Assembly (NCBI GenBank): GCA_022792815.1
Contig: JAAWBS010000014.1
Coordinates: 1 to 64,000 of the forward strand
Direction of reading: 5' to 3'
DNA from: Hungatella sp.
GTDB taxonomy: Bacteria > Bacillota > Clostridia > Lachnospirales > Lachnospiraceae
Length of the DNA: 64,000 bases
In this document: in pieces, positions 24,919-33,643 of the stretch
Numbering within the stretch: position 1 is the stretch's first letter
Layout: each line of letters starts with the position of its first letter
Position numbers and translations under genes: made by a program
The notes under the pieces: model-generated
What the model was told of the DNA's origin: nothing
Databases searched by the model: none
What the model saw: only the letters and a program-made list of their open reading frames with translations

Positions 24919-27570
24919 TCACCATCTGTTTTTGATCTTTCCCTGAATCCGGCTTAAGATATTGAGGGCTTCCATGGGCGTGATCTCGTTGATCTGAATA
25001 CCCTCGATCTCCTTCATGATATCGTCGCTTTTTACGGTGTCAAACAGGGTCATCTGATTTAAATCCACCTCGTCCGGTTTGGGGATGGCCTTCTTCGCCG
25101 GCGCGGCAGTGTTCTGCTGGGCGATCTCCCTGGCCCGCGTGGTGATGTCGGCGCTGCTCAGCTCCTCCACCAATTCCTTGGCCCGGTCGATGACCGGCCC
25201 GGGAACTCCCGCCAGCTTGGCCACCTGGATGCCGTAGCTCTTGTCCGCTCCTCCCTTGACGATCTTGCGCAGAAATACGATGTCATCTCCCTGCTCCTTC
25301 ACGGCGATACAGTAATTGTTCACACCGCTCATGGTGCCTTCTAACTCCGTCAGTTCATGGTAGTGGGTGGCAAACAAGGTCTTGGCTCCCAGGATCCTGG
25401 GGTTGCTGATGTGCTCCACCACGGCCCAGGCGATGGACAGCCCGTCGAAGGTGCTGGTGCCTCTGCCGATCTCGTCCAGGATGATCAGGCTGCTTCGGGT
25501 GGCATTGCGCAGGATATTGGCCACCTCGGTCATCTCCACCATGAAGGTGCTCTGTCCGGAGGCCAGATCGTCGGAGGCCCCCACCCGCGTGAAGATCCTG
25601 TCACAGATGCCGATGTCCGCCTCGTCCGCCGGGACGAAGCTGCCGATCTGAGCCATGAGAACGATCAGGGCGGTCTGGCGCATGTAGGTGGATTTGCCTG
25701 CCATGTTGGGGCCGGTGATGATGGAGATCCGGTTCTTGGAGTTGTCCAACATCGTGTCATTGGACACGAAAAGATCATGGTTTAACATCAGCTCCACCAC
25801 CGGATGCCTGCCGTTTTTGATGTGGATCGCCCCCTTCTCGTTGATCCTGGGCTTTATGTAGTTGTTTCTGGTTGCCACCAGGGAGAGGGAGGCAAAGACA
25901 TCGATTCCAGCCAGCGCTTTGGCGCTCTTCTGAATCCGCCCTACCTGGGAGCCGATCCGGTCCCTGACCTGGCAAAACAGGTCGTACTCCAGGGAAAACA
26001 GCTTGTCCTCTGCCCCTAGGATGATATCCTCCAGCTCTTTTAACTTGTCCGTGGTGTACCGCTCTGCGTTGGCCAGGGTCTGTTTGCGGATAAAGTAGTC
26101 AGGCACCATATCCTTAAAGGAGTTAGTCACCTCAAAATAGTATCCGAACACCTTGTTATACTTGATCTTTAAATTCTTGATCCCCGTCTTGTCCCGCTCC
26201 TCGGCCTCCAACTGGGCCAGCCAGGTCTTTCCCTCGGTCTTGGCGCGGCGCAGCTTGTCCGCCTCCTCATGGTAGCCGTCCTTGATGATGCCCCCCTCTT
26301 TTACGGCGATGGGCGGGTCGTCTATGACAGAAGCCTCGATCAGCCCAAAAAGATCCTCCAGGGGATCCAGATCCTCGTAAAACTGTCTCAGCAGAGGGGC
26401 GTTCATCTCCGAGAGCAGATGTTTCACATGGGGCAACATCTTCAGAGAATTCTTGAAGGAGATCAGATCCCTGGGATTGGCGGACTTGTAGCTGATCCGC
26501 CCCATGAGACGCTCCAGGTCATAGACCGCGTTTAAGTACTCCCGGATCTCCTCTCTGGTGATGTAATTCATATTCAGCTCTTCGACGGCATTCTGGCGGT
26601 CCAAGATCGCCGACTTTTTCAGAAGAGGCTGTTCGATGAGGGTACGAAGATACCTAGCTCCCATGGCAGTCTTCGTCTTGTCCAGGACCCACAGAAGAGA
26701 GCCTCTCCGCTGCTTCTCTCTCAAAGTCTCCAAAAGCTCCAGGTTCCGCCGGGTGGAGGTGTCGATGATCATAAATTCCCCGGTGGAGTAGGGAGTGATG
26801 GTGGCGATGTGGTCCAGGGTATTTTTCTGGGTCTCGTACAGGTATTCCATCACGGCTCCGGAGGCGATGACTCCGGCATCATAGTCCTCCAACCCCAGCC
26901 CCTTTATGCTTCCCACGTGAAAATGTTCTCTCAGCACCTTCTTGCAGGACTCATCGGAAAAATAGTGGTTGTCCAGGGCCGAGATGGCCACTTGGTATCT
27001 GGCCTTCAGATCCTCCAGATCGATGCCGCACATGTAGAACGCCTCGTTGCAGATGATCTCCGACGGGGAGAACTTGTGGATCTCATCCAGCAGGTTCCGC
27101 TCTCCCTCCACCTCGGTCACCAGATAGTCCCCGGTGGTGATATCGCAGGCAGAGACTCCGAAGACATCCCCCACATAGACGATGCCCATCAGATAGTTGT
27201 TCCTGGTCTCATCCAGAGCCTGGCTGCTGGTAATGGTTCCCGGTGTCACCACGCGGATGACCTCCCGTTTTACCAGTCCCTTGGCCTGCCGCGGGTCCTC
27301 CATCTGCTCGGCGATAGCCACCTTGTAGCCCTTCTGCACCAACTTGTACAGGTAGGAATCCACGGCGTGGTAGGGGATCCCGCACATAGGCGCCCGCTCC
27401 TTGAGGCCGCACTCCTTTCCCGTCAGTGTGATCTCCAGCTCCCTGGATGTGGTAATGGCGTCCTCGAAAAACATCTCATAGAAATCTCCCAGCCGGTAAA
27501 ATAAAAGGCAGTCGGGATACTGCTTTTTGGTCTCCATATAATGAACCATCATCGGCGACAATCCTGCCAT
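24919..27570 (-). CDS. mutS: DNA mismatch repair protein MutS
   Basis: The 883-residue protein has the mismatch-binding N-terminal motif (YRLGDFYEMFFEDA, with the Phe-x-Glu wedge at FYE), then connector, lever and clamp domains, and the ABC-type ATPase: Walker A GPNMAGKSTYMRQ, DEIGRGTSTFDGLSIAWA (Walker B) and FATHYHELTEL. The end QGKIKNRW is preceded by a short dimer helix-turn-helix part. ATG 27570 has AGAGG eight bases upstream. A hairpin upstream separates it from miaB. Confidence 0.98.
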   Translation of the reverse strand: MAGLSPMMVHYMETKKQYPDCLLFYRLGDFYEMFFEDAITTSRELEITLTGKECGLKERAPMCGIPYHAVDSYLYKLVQKGYKVAIAEQMEDPRQAKGLVKREVIRVVTPGTITSSQALDETRNNYLMGIVYVGDVFGVSACDITTGDYLVTEVEGERNLLDEIHKFSPSEIICNEAFYMCGIDLEDLKARYQVAISALDNHYFSDESCKKVLREHFHVGSIKGLGLEDYDAGVIASGAVMEYLYETQKNTLDHIATITPYSTGEFMIIDTSTRRNLELLETLREKQRRGSLLWVLDKTKTAMGARYLRTLIEQPLLKKSAILDRQNAVEELNMNYITREEIREYLNAVYDLERLMGRISYKSANPRDLISFKNSLKMLPHVKHLLSEMNAPLLRQFYEDLDPLEDLFGLIEASVIDDPPIAVKEGGIIKDGYHEEADKLRRAKTEGKTWLAQLEAEERDKTGIKNLKIKYNKVFGYYFEVTNSFKDMVPDYFIRKQTLANAERYTTDKLKELEDIILGAEDKLFSLEYDLFCQVRDRIGSQVGRIQKSAKALAGIDVFASLSLVATRNNYIKPRINEKGAIHIKNGRHPVVELMLNHDLFVSNDTMLDNSKNRISIITGPNMAGKSTYMRQTALIVLMAQIGSFVPADEADIGICDRIFTRVGASDDLASGQSTFMVEMTEVANILRNATRSSLIILDEIGRGTSTFDGLSIAWAVVEHISNPRILGAKTLFATHYHELTELEGTMSGVNNYCIAVKEQGDDIVFLRKIVKGGADKSYGIQVAKLAGVPGPVIDRAKELVEELSSADITTRAREIAQQNTAAPAKKAIPKPDEVDLNQMTLFDTVKSDDIMKEIEGIQINEITPMEALNILSRIQGKIKNRW

Positions 27571-27604
27571 GTTGTAAACCTCTCTTCTTTGAAGTAAAAA
27601 CTAT

Positions 27605-27632
27605 GAAAACTCCCGAAACAAGTTCGGGAGTA
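27605..27632 (-). terminator. Hairpin terminator or attenuator between miaB and mutS
   Basis: ACTCCCGAA pairs perfectly with TTCGGGAGT around a five-base loop. On the minus strand it is followed by TTTTC. The short T-tract suggests partial termination, with some read-through from miaB into mutS-mutL-miaA, where no separate promoter was found. Confidence 0.65.
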
Positions 27633-27663
27633 TCTTTGGTAAGTCTGGGGGAACCGCCCCGGC

Positions 27664-29115
27664 TTACCGGCTGGCGGCGGTTCCCATATAGTAAAATCCT
27701 TTGGACTCCTCCAGATAGACCGGGACGATGCTTCCGATCAGGGAGGAATCTCCCGGGAAATGCACCACTGTGTTGTTGTCCATGCGGCCGGTTACATAGC
27801 CGTCCAAGTGGCCGTCCACGGTCTCTACCAGCACCTCCCTTGTGGTGTGAAGGTCCCTGGCGCAGACCTCGGAAGAGATCTGCTGCACTCTGGTAAGCAG
27901 CCGGTCAAACCGGTCCTTCACCACCTCCTCCGGCACCGCCCCCTCCATGGAAGCCGCCGGAGTCCCGGTTCGCCTGGAGTAGATAAAGGTGAAGGCGCTG
28001 TCAAACCGCACCCGCTCTACCACATCCATGGTCTCCAGGAAATCCTCCTCACTCTCCCCGGGGAAGCCCACGATGATGTCCGTGGTCAGGGAGATATCCG
28101 GCACTGCCTCCCGGATTCTCTCTACCAGCTCTAAGTACTGTTCCTTGGTGTATCTTCGGTTCATAACCTTTAAGATCCTGGTACTTCCCGACTGGACGGG
28201 AAGATGAAGGTGATGGCAGATCTTCGTTGACTCCCTCATCACCTGAATCAACTCCTCCGACAGATCCTTGGGGTGGGAGGTCATAAACCGGATCCGGCGC
28301 AGACCCTCGATCTCCTCAATCTGACGCAGCAGCTGTGCGAAAGTGACCGGGTGTTCTAAGGTCTTTCCGTAGGAGTTTACATTCTGACCCAGAAGCATGA
28401 CCTCCACCACGCCTTCTGATACCAGTTTTTGCAGCTCCGCCAGGATGTCCTCAGGCTGTCTGCTTCTCTCCCGGCCTCTGACGTAGGGGACGATACAGTA
28501 GCTGCAGAAATTGTTGCAGCCAAACATAATGTTGACACCGGACTTGAAAGGGAATTTCCGTTCGGTGGGAAGCTCTTCCACGATCTGATCGGTGCCGTCT
28601 AAGATGTCTACGATTCGATTCTTCTGTTCCAGTCTCTGACAGATCAGTTCGGCCAGCTTGAAGATGTTGTGGGTTCCGAACACGATATCCACAAACCCAT
28701 AGCTCTTTTTGATCTTCCTCACCACATCCGGTTCCTGCATCATACAGCCGCACAGGGCGATGAGCATGTGAGGATTTTTCTTTTTTAAGGTGTTCAGATA
28801 GCCAAGGCGTCCGTAGACCTTCTGGTTGGCGTTCTCTCTCACGGTACAGGTGTTGTAGAGGACGAAATCCGCCTTCTCATCCTTGGCCTCCCGAAAGCCG
28901 ACCTGAGTCAGGATGCCCTGGAGTTTCTCGGAATCACGGGCGTTCATCTGGCAGCCGAAGGTCTGGATGAAGGCGGTGGGGCGACATCCGTTTTTCTGTT
29001 CCAATGCCCGGACCCATTCCCGGCATTTTGCCATGAAATAATATTGGCGTGCCGGTTCTTCTGTCGGCGGATCCGAACTTATGTCAAATTTATCCAAATC
29101 AATTTCATTATACAT
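27664..29115 (-). CDS. miaB: tRNA-2-methylthio-N6-dimethylallyladenosine synthase
   Basis: MiaB is a radical-SAM enzyme that thiomethylates i6A37 of tRNA. The 483-residue protein has an N-terminal domain with three cluster-binding Cys (TFGCQMNARDSEK, NTCTVRENA, ALCGCMMQEP), the radical-SAM triad CNNFCSYCIVPYVRG, and a C-terminal TRAM domain ending near IPVYLEESKGFYYMG-like sequence. Its partner miaA lies in the same gene run. ATG 29115 has only a weak ribosome site (AAGAAAG). A promoter at 29199-29227 drives it. Confidence 0.97.
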   Translation of the reverse strand: MYNEIDLDKFDISSDPPTEEPARQYYFMAKCREWVRALEQKNGCRPTAFIQTFGCQMNARDSEKLQGILTQVGFREAKDEKADFVLYNTCTVRENANQKVYGRLGYLNTLKKKNPHMLIALCGCMMQEPDVVRKIKKSYGFVDIVFGTHNIFKLAELICQRLEQKNRIVDILDGTDQIVEELPTERKFPFKSGVNIMFGCNNFCSYCIVPYVRGRERSRQPEDILAELQKLVSEGVVEVMLLGQNVNSYGKTLEHPVTFAQLLRQIEEIEGLRRIRFMTSHPKDLSEELIQVMRESTKICHHLHLPVQSGSTRILKVMNRRYTKEQYLELVERIREAVPDISLTTDIIVGFPGESEEDFLETMDVVERVRFDSAFTFIYSRRTGTPAASMEGAVPEEVVKDRFDRLLTRVQQISSEVCARDLHTTREVLVETVDGHLDGYVTGRMDNNTVVHFPGDSSLIGSIVPVYLEESKGFYYMGTAASR

Positions 29116-29198
29116 CTTTCTTAACTTTTTCCCCTTCTAATCTCCTGATATGAAAAGAAACGTTTTTTACCGTATAGCTTTCTGACGTTTCAGACGCT

Positions 29199-29227
29199 AG
29201 TATACCACAACTTAATTGAAACGACAA
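29199..29227 (-). promoter_or_regulatory. Promoter of miaB (-mutS-mutL-miaA)
   Basis: On the minus strand TTGTCG (29222-29227), 17 bp and TATACT (29199-29204). The leader of about 75 bases contains a GAAACG...CGTTTC inverted repeat (29157-29196), whose meaning is unclear. Confidence 0.7.
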
Positions 29228-29298
29228 CATAAAATGTTTTTTAAACCTCCCCCTTAAGCTCTCCCATCTCGGCATATCCGCCAGCGCTTCTCCCGCTG

Positions 29299-30405
29299 TC
29301 AGCCCATCACCAATTTCCCTTTAGCCCACCCCAGCAGCTCATCCAGTTCTTCATAGACCGCCCCGCCTTTTTGCGGATTCAGGGTACAGACTACCTGCCG
29401 GCAACCCTCCATCAGCGCTCTTGCCCGGCCCTTCTCCTCCTCCGTGACCCTGCCGAATGCCCTGACGCTGACGACCTCGGAGGCCAGCATGGAAGCCGCC
29501 GGATAATCCAGATCATTTTCCCACAAAATTCCGGTGGCAAAAGGGATGTCATCCCGTTGCAGTCTGCGATACACTGCCGTCCCCGTCCCATTGCCGCCTA
29601 GGACAAACACCTCCGGCTGACCCGCCGGTCCTGGCAGCTCTAAGGCCCCTGTACTCTCGTCAAAACACCCCTCTTCCAGGCCATAGAGCTCTGTGATATA
29701 GCTCGGCACAAAGATTTCCTCCGGTGTCCCCAGCCGAACCACCTGATCTTTTTGGATGCAGGCAATCTTGTGGGAGATCCGCCTTGCCAGATCCAACTCG
29801 TGGAGGGACATGATCACGGTGAGCCCCTTTTTCCGGGCCATGTCCTGGAGCACAGAGAGAAATTCCAGCTTGTAGCGAATATCCAGAAAGGATGTAGGCT
29901 CGTCCAGCACAAGGACCTTAGGTTCCTGGCTGATAGCCCTCGCCAGCATAACCCTCTGCCGCTGCCCGTCGCTGAGACGGGTAAAGTCAAGCTCTCCCAA
30001 GTCTCCCACCCCGACCAAATCCATAGCTTCCTCCACCACCTGCCGGTCATGCTTTGTCAGCAGGCCGAAAGGGCCGGTGTAAGGATATCTGCCGGTAGCC
30101 ACCACCTCCCTGCTGGTCATCATCTCCGTCCTCAGGCGCTCTGTCAAAAGGATGGCCAGGGTTCTGGCCATGTCCTGGCCTGACATGGATTCCAGATCCC
30201 TTCCCTCCAGATACACGGTTCCCCCAAGAGGCTCAAGCCGCCGAAGAATACTCTTTAAGACAGTGGTCTTGCCGGCCCCGTTGGGCCCGATGAGAGTCAG
30301 AATCTCCCCTCTGTTTAGGTCAAAATCTACGTCCCTCACCAAGGGCTTTCCGTCATATCCCACCGTCAGAGACCGCACGGCAATGGTACAGCATGTCCTT
30401 TCCAT
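29299..30405 (-). CDS. btuD: ABC transporter ATP-binding protein, cobalamin/iron-complex type, with C-terminal extension
   Basis: The ATPase of the riboswitch operon. Residues 1-250 are an FecE/BtuD-type domain with Walker A GPNGAGKTT, the signature LSDGQRQRVMLARA, Walker B VLVLDEPTSFLD and the switch His in MSLHELD. About 110 further residues follow, starting PEVFVLGGNGTGTAVYRRL and containing WENDLDYPAASMLASEVVSVRAF; they look like a separate small Rossmann-like domain not needed for ATP hydrolysis. ATG 30405 has GGAGGGAG upstream and lies one base after btuC. Cobalamin or a related corrinoid/tetrapyrrole is the substrate suggested by the riboswitch, not by the protein itself. Confidence 0.88.
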   Translation of the reverse strand: MERTCCTIAVRSLTVGYDGKPLVRDVDFDLNRGEILTLIGPNGAGKTTVLKSILRRLEPLGGTVYLEGRDLESMSGQDMARTLAILLTERLRTEMMTSREVVATGRYPYTGPFGLLTKHDRQVVEEAMDLVGVGDLGELDFTRLSDGQRQRVMLARAISQEPKVLVLDEPTSFLDIRYKLEFLSVLQDMARKKGLTVIMSLHELDLARRISHKIACIQKDQVVRLGTPEEIFVPSYITELYGLEEGCFDESTGALELPGPAGQPEVFVLGGNGTGTAVYRRLQRDDIPFATGILWENDLDYPAASMLASEVVSVRAFGRVTEEEKGRARALMEGCRQVVCTLNPQKGGAVYEELDELLGWAKGKLVMG

Positions 30406-30406
30406 C

Positions 30407-31420
30407 TCACATCTCCCTCCTTCTCTTGATCATGACCAAGATGACCACCGGAGCGCCGAACACCGCCGTCACAGTGCTGATGCTCAGCTCCCTAGGCGCC
30501 AGAAGGAGCCTGGACAAAAGATCGCACAGCAGGCAGAAAACTCCTCCTCCCAGCACACAGGCCGGGATCATAACTATAGGCCGAACCGTCCCCAGCAAGC
30601 ATTTTACCAGATGGGGAACCGCGATTCCCACAAACGACACCGGACCGGCAAAAGCGGTGACACAGGCTGATAGGATACTGGACAGTCCCACCAATACAGC
30701 CCGAAACTGTCTCACGTCCAACCCCATATTCCCTGCATAAGTCTCGCCCAGGCTGTAGGCGCCTATGGGCTTGGACAGCAGAAACACCAAGAGAAATGAG
30801 ATCCCCGACACCGCAGCCATCACCGCCACATGGTCCCAGCCGATTCCGGAAAAACTGCCCTTGGACCAGTTGTGCAGGTTTACAATATCCGCATCGTCAG
30901 CAAAAGCCACCACAAAATCTGTGATGGCAGAACAGATATACCCAATCATCACCCCGCTTACGATCAACATGGACATAGCATCCACAATTCTGGACATCCA
31001 CATGACGATCCCCATAGACAAAAGCGCACCCAAAAACGCGGCCCCGATCATGGCACCAAACCCGGCCGCCCGGCCGCTTCCAAGGCAGACCACCATCACC
31101 AAAGCCACGAAAAGCCTGGCGCCGGAGGATATCCCCAGAGTGAAGGGACCGGCAATGGGATTGTGGAAAAAGGTCTGCAGAAGATACCCGGAGAGGGCCA
31201 GGCTTCCTCCCAAAATCATGGCTGCCAGAGCCCGGGGAAGCCGGATCTCACTGACGATATCCCGAAAAACCGTATCTGCCCCTCTCCCTCTTACAATGGA
31301 GCATACCTCCCTGAGAGGGATGTCTACACTCCCGATGCAGACATTGGCCATGAGGAACAAAAGATTCAGACTAAACAGGCCAGCCAGTGCCAGCCTGCAG
31401 CGTTTCTTTTCATATCCCAT
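30407..31420 (-). CDS. btuC: FecCD/BtuC-type ABC transporter permease
   Basis: The 337-residue protein has about ten hydrophobic segments and typical FecCD motifs: RLPRALAAMILGGSLALSGYLLQTFFHNPIAGPFTLGISSGA near residue 60-100, and GPVSFVGIAVPHLVKCLLG near residue 265. This family imports cobalamin, haem and siderophore complexes with a BtuF-type binding protein. ATG 31420 has AAAGGAG five bases upstream. Confidence 0.93.
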   Translation of the reverse strand: MGYEKKRCRLALAGLFSLNLLFLMANVCIGSVDIPLREVCSIVRGRGADTVFRDIVSEIRLPRALAAMILGGSLALSGYLLQTFFHNPIAGPFTLGISSGARLFVALVMVVCLGSGRAAGFGAMIGAAFLGALLSMGIVMWMSRIVDAMSMLIVSGVMIGYICSAITDFVVAFADDADIVNLHNWSKGSFSGIGWDHVAVMAAVSGISFLLVFLLSKPIGAYSLGETYAGNMGLDVRQFRAVLVGLSSILSACVTAFAGPVSFVGIAVPHLVKCLLGTVRPIVMIPACVLGGGVFCLLCDLLSRLLLAPRELSISTVTAVFGAPVVILVMIKRRREM

Positions 31421-31433
31421 TGAGACTCCTTTC

Positions 31434-32582
31434 CTATGTAAGAGGGTAGAAATAGACCAATTCCTCCCCCTTCTGTGTCAGAATCTTATGGAGATCAGAG
31501 ATGATCACCCCCAGCTCCATGGAAGACTGATACAAATTTTTAGCGGTGCAGTACACATTTCCCTCCTGAACCGCTCGGAAATTTCCAAGCAATCTGTTTT
31601 TCTCCAACAGCTCCTCCAGAGAACCCAGTTCACTGTCCACGGCGCTGTTGTAGATGAGGTAATCCGCCTCTTTTGCCGTCTGATAGAACTCTTCCATCTG
31701 CACCGTCATGGAAGATCCCCCGCTTTCCTTTCCGCTACCGCCAGGCGCCAGATAGGTTCCCCCTGCCAGCCGGATCATCTTCGCGAGATAGTCGGATGGT
31801 TTGCGCACATTGACGGCTCCGCCTCCGGTCACATAAAAAAACGCCACGCTCTTTCCGCTTTTTGTGCCCGTTGCCTCCACTGTCTGGAAGGCTTCCTCCT
31901 GGACGCGAAATGCCTCCATAGCCTTCTCCTCGTTTCCTGTCAAAAGCCCGTAGCATTTCACCCACTCAGTCCGCCCCAGAGGCTCCTCCTCATAGCTGGA
32001 ATGGTCCACCAGAACCGGGATCTCAAAGCGCTCCAGCTGCTCCTTCACCTCAGGCGAGTGGTAGATCATGGTATTTTCCACCGCAAGACCGCAGTGCTCT
32101 GCCAAGATCCGCTCATAATCCGGAGCGCTGTAATTGCCGGCATAGAGGATCTCCCCTTCATCCATGGCTCTCCTGGCCTCCTCGATGTACCATCCGTCCG
32201 GTTTTGTGCCGGAAAACCGGATAGAGGCCAGACTGTCCATGGCCACAAACATGTCCATGACAGCAGAGGCCACCAAGTAGATGTTTTCGACGGGCTGCCT
32301 CAAAGAGACGATATCAGGCTTTAACCCTCCTGGAACCGGGGCCCCCTCGGGGATGATCAGAAACCGATCCTCATCCTCTTCTATGGTGAGCAGGGCGTAT
32401 CCTCCCTCATAGTAATCCACGGAAAACTGTTTGGCATAGGCAAGATCCATGCTGTGGGTATAGGTGAGCTCCGGGCTGATCTTCCTAGCCTCCTCTTTCC
32501 CCTGTCGGCCTTTTGCCTGACAGGACACCAGAAAGAGAATTGCCAGAAAACACAACCCTGGCCATGCAATTTTCCTCCTCAC
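31434..32582 (-). CDS. btuF: Substrate-binding lipoprotein of the BtuF/FecB type
   Basis: The 382-residue protein has a lipoprotein signal ending in FLVSC (Cys about 21) and the two-lobe layout of helical-backbone binding proteins: LRQPVENIYLVASAVMDMFVAMDSL in lobe one and FFYVTGGGAVNVRKPSDYLAKMIRLAGG in lobe two. It starts at GTG 32582, overlapping the stop of the NEAT-like gene as GTGA, with GGAGGGG seven bases upstream. It would deliver the substrate to BtuC/BtuD. Binding-site residues cannot be assigned to cobalamin or haem by eye. Confidence 0.88.
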   Translation of the reverse strand: MRRKIAWPGLCFLAILFLVSCQAKGRQGKEEARKISPELTYTHSMDLAYAKQFSVDYYEGGYALLTIEEDEDRFLIIPEGAPVPGGLKPDIVSLRQPVENIYLVASAVMDMFVAMDSLASIRFSGTKPDGWYIEEARRAMDEGEILYAGNYSAPDYERILAEHCGLAVENTMIYHSPEVKEQLERFEIPVLVDHSSYEEEPLGRTEWVKCYGLLTGNEEKAMEAFRVQEEAFQTVEATGTKSGKSVAFFYVTGGGAVNVRKPSDYLAKMIRLAGGTYLAPGGSGKESGGSSMTVQMEEFYQTAKEADYLIYNSAVDSELGSLEELLEKNRLLGNFRAVQEGNVYCTAKNLYQSSMELGVIISDLHKILTQKGEELVYFYPLT

Positions 32583-33643
32583 AGGTCAGCCCCTCCTCTT
32601 TTTTTCTTTCTTCGAAGCAGGTGACCTCCCACTGCCATTGCCGCCACCGCTGCTCCTCGAGCCCACGGTCCCCAGCCCACAAAATCTGTATTCGACTCCC
32701 GTGTTATCTCTGCCGTCGAATCCTCCGAAATCGCCGCCGCAGAGTCCAAATGAAAGGTAAGCTGGTATTCCACCTCGTGAGGAGTGCTCATTGCTATGGT
32801 GTCCCCGATCACAATCATAGGCCGGTCAAACACCACCACCGGAATCTCAAAGACAGAGAAGTCCTCCCCTTGCACCGGAAGGTAGGTTTCCTCCCCTACC
32901 CTGACGTAATCATAGTTGGGGCTCGTAAAGACGAGCCTGGCCCAGGACTTCCCCTCCTTTACGGTGAGAACTGTCGGGGAGACCACCTTCGTTCTCCCCG
33001 TTCCTCCAAAAAAGTCAAGCTCAATGGAGTATTCTCCGTCCAAAAGAGCGGTGTCCGCCGGCTGATCCCCTTCTCCGGCCGTCTCCTCTTCCTCTCCGGA
33101 CTGTGCCATGGCCGAAATCCTCTTCTCTCTTTCGTCCCTTTTCAGCTGCTCATAATCCGGCAGAGGTACCAGCACTGCCTCCCTAGGCAGACTCTCCGCC
33201 CGAAACAGGATCTGCCTGTCATACCACTTCTCCTTTTTTTTACTAAAAGCCGCACAGGCCATGGGCTGATCCAGAGCCTCCACGGGAACCGTGTAGGTGT
33301 ATCTGCCGTCCTCTCCCTCCTCATATCCGATATAGTCAGACTCCTCTGCCGCTGCCTCCTTGGTGCCCATAAACAGCGCCAAGTATCCGGTTCCGCTCAA
33401 AGTGAGATCCGCCGTCATCACATGATCCTCCACGGTCAGATAAGCCTCCTCCACCCGGAACATAGAGGAGCTGGACTCCACACTCACCTGGTAGACACCG
33501 TCCTCCACATCCGTGCCATAGATGGGACTCATCCCCTCCACTCCCACCCTGTCGGCCTTCACCTGCTCGTCATCGGAAGCCGTCTGCCCGTAAGAAACCG
33601 CAGAGACCAGCAAAACCCAAAGGAGTACTCTCATCCGGATCAC
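32579..33643 (-). CDS. Membrane-anchored protein with two NEAT-like domains
   Basis: The 354-residue protein has an N-terminal signal (VLLWVLLVSAVSYGQ), two beta-rich domains of similar plan (about 46-150, DGVYQVSVESSS; and 200-300, DGEYSIELDFFGG), an acidic linker between them, and a C-terminal hydrophobic anchor (about 325-343) with a RRKKKRGG tail. Each domain runs from a DG-Y start, through a VxxxxxxAxLxxS-like strand and a P-Y segment, to a paired Y/F strand, which resembles NEAT domains that bind haem on Gram-positive cell surfaces. The NEAT haem-ligand pattern (S-x4-Y, Y-x3-Y) is not clear, so haem binding is doubtful. GTG 33643 overlaps the cbiK stop and has GGGAGG six bases upstream. 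The family is inference; the layout and position are seen. Confidence 0.65.
   Translation of the reverse strand: MIRMRVLLWVLLVSAVSYGQTASDDEQVKADRVGVEGMSPIYGTDVEDGVYQVSVESSSSMFRVEEAYLTVEDHVMTADLTLSGTGYLALFMGTKEAAAEESDYIGYEEGEDGRYTYTVPVEALDQPMACAAFSKKKEKWYDRQILFRAESLPREAVLVPLPDYEQLKRDEREKRISAMAQSGEEEETAGEGDQPADTALLDGEYSIELDFFGGTGRTKVVSPTVLTVKEGKSWARLVFTSPNYDYVRVGEETYLPVQGEDFSVFEIPVVVFDRPMIVIGDTIAMSTPHEVEYQLTFHLDSAAAISEDSTAEITRESNTDFVGWGPWARGAAVAAMAVGGHLLRRKKKRGGADL

Noticed and set aside
27209-27412. Short extra ORFs inside mutS and other long genes
   Set aside because: They are shadows in other frames without ribosome sites; codon pattern and motifs support only the main frame.
29157-29196. 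GAAACG...CGTTTC inverted repeat in the miaB leader as a terminator
   Set aside because: The stem is short, the loop long, and there is no T-tract; it lies in a leader and could be chance.
30765-32324. 519-codon plus-strand frame opposite btuC and btuF
   Set aside because: Long open frames opposite GC-rich genes are common. The coding strand is clearly minus (FecCD and BtuF motifs), and the product resembles no protein.
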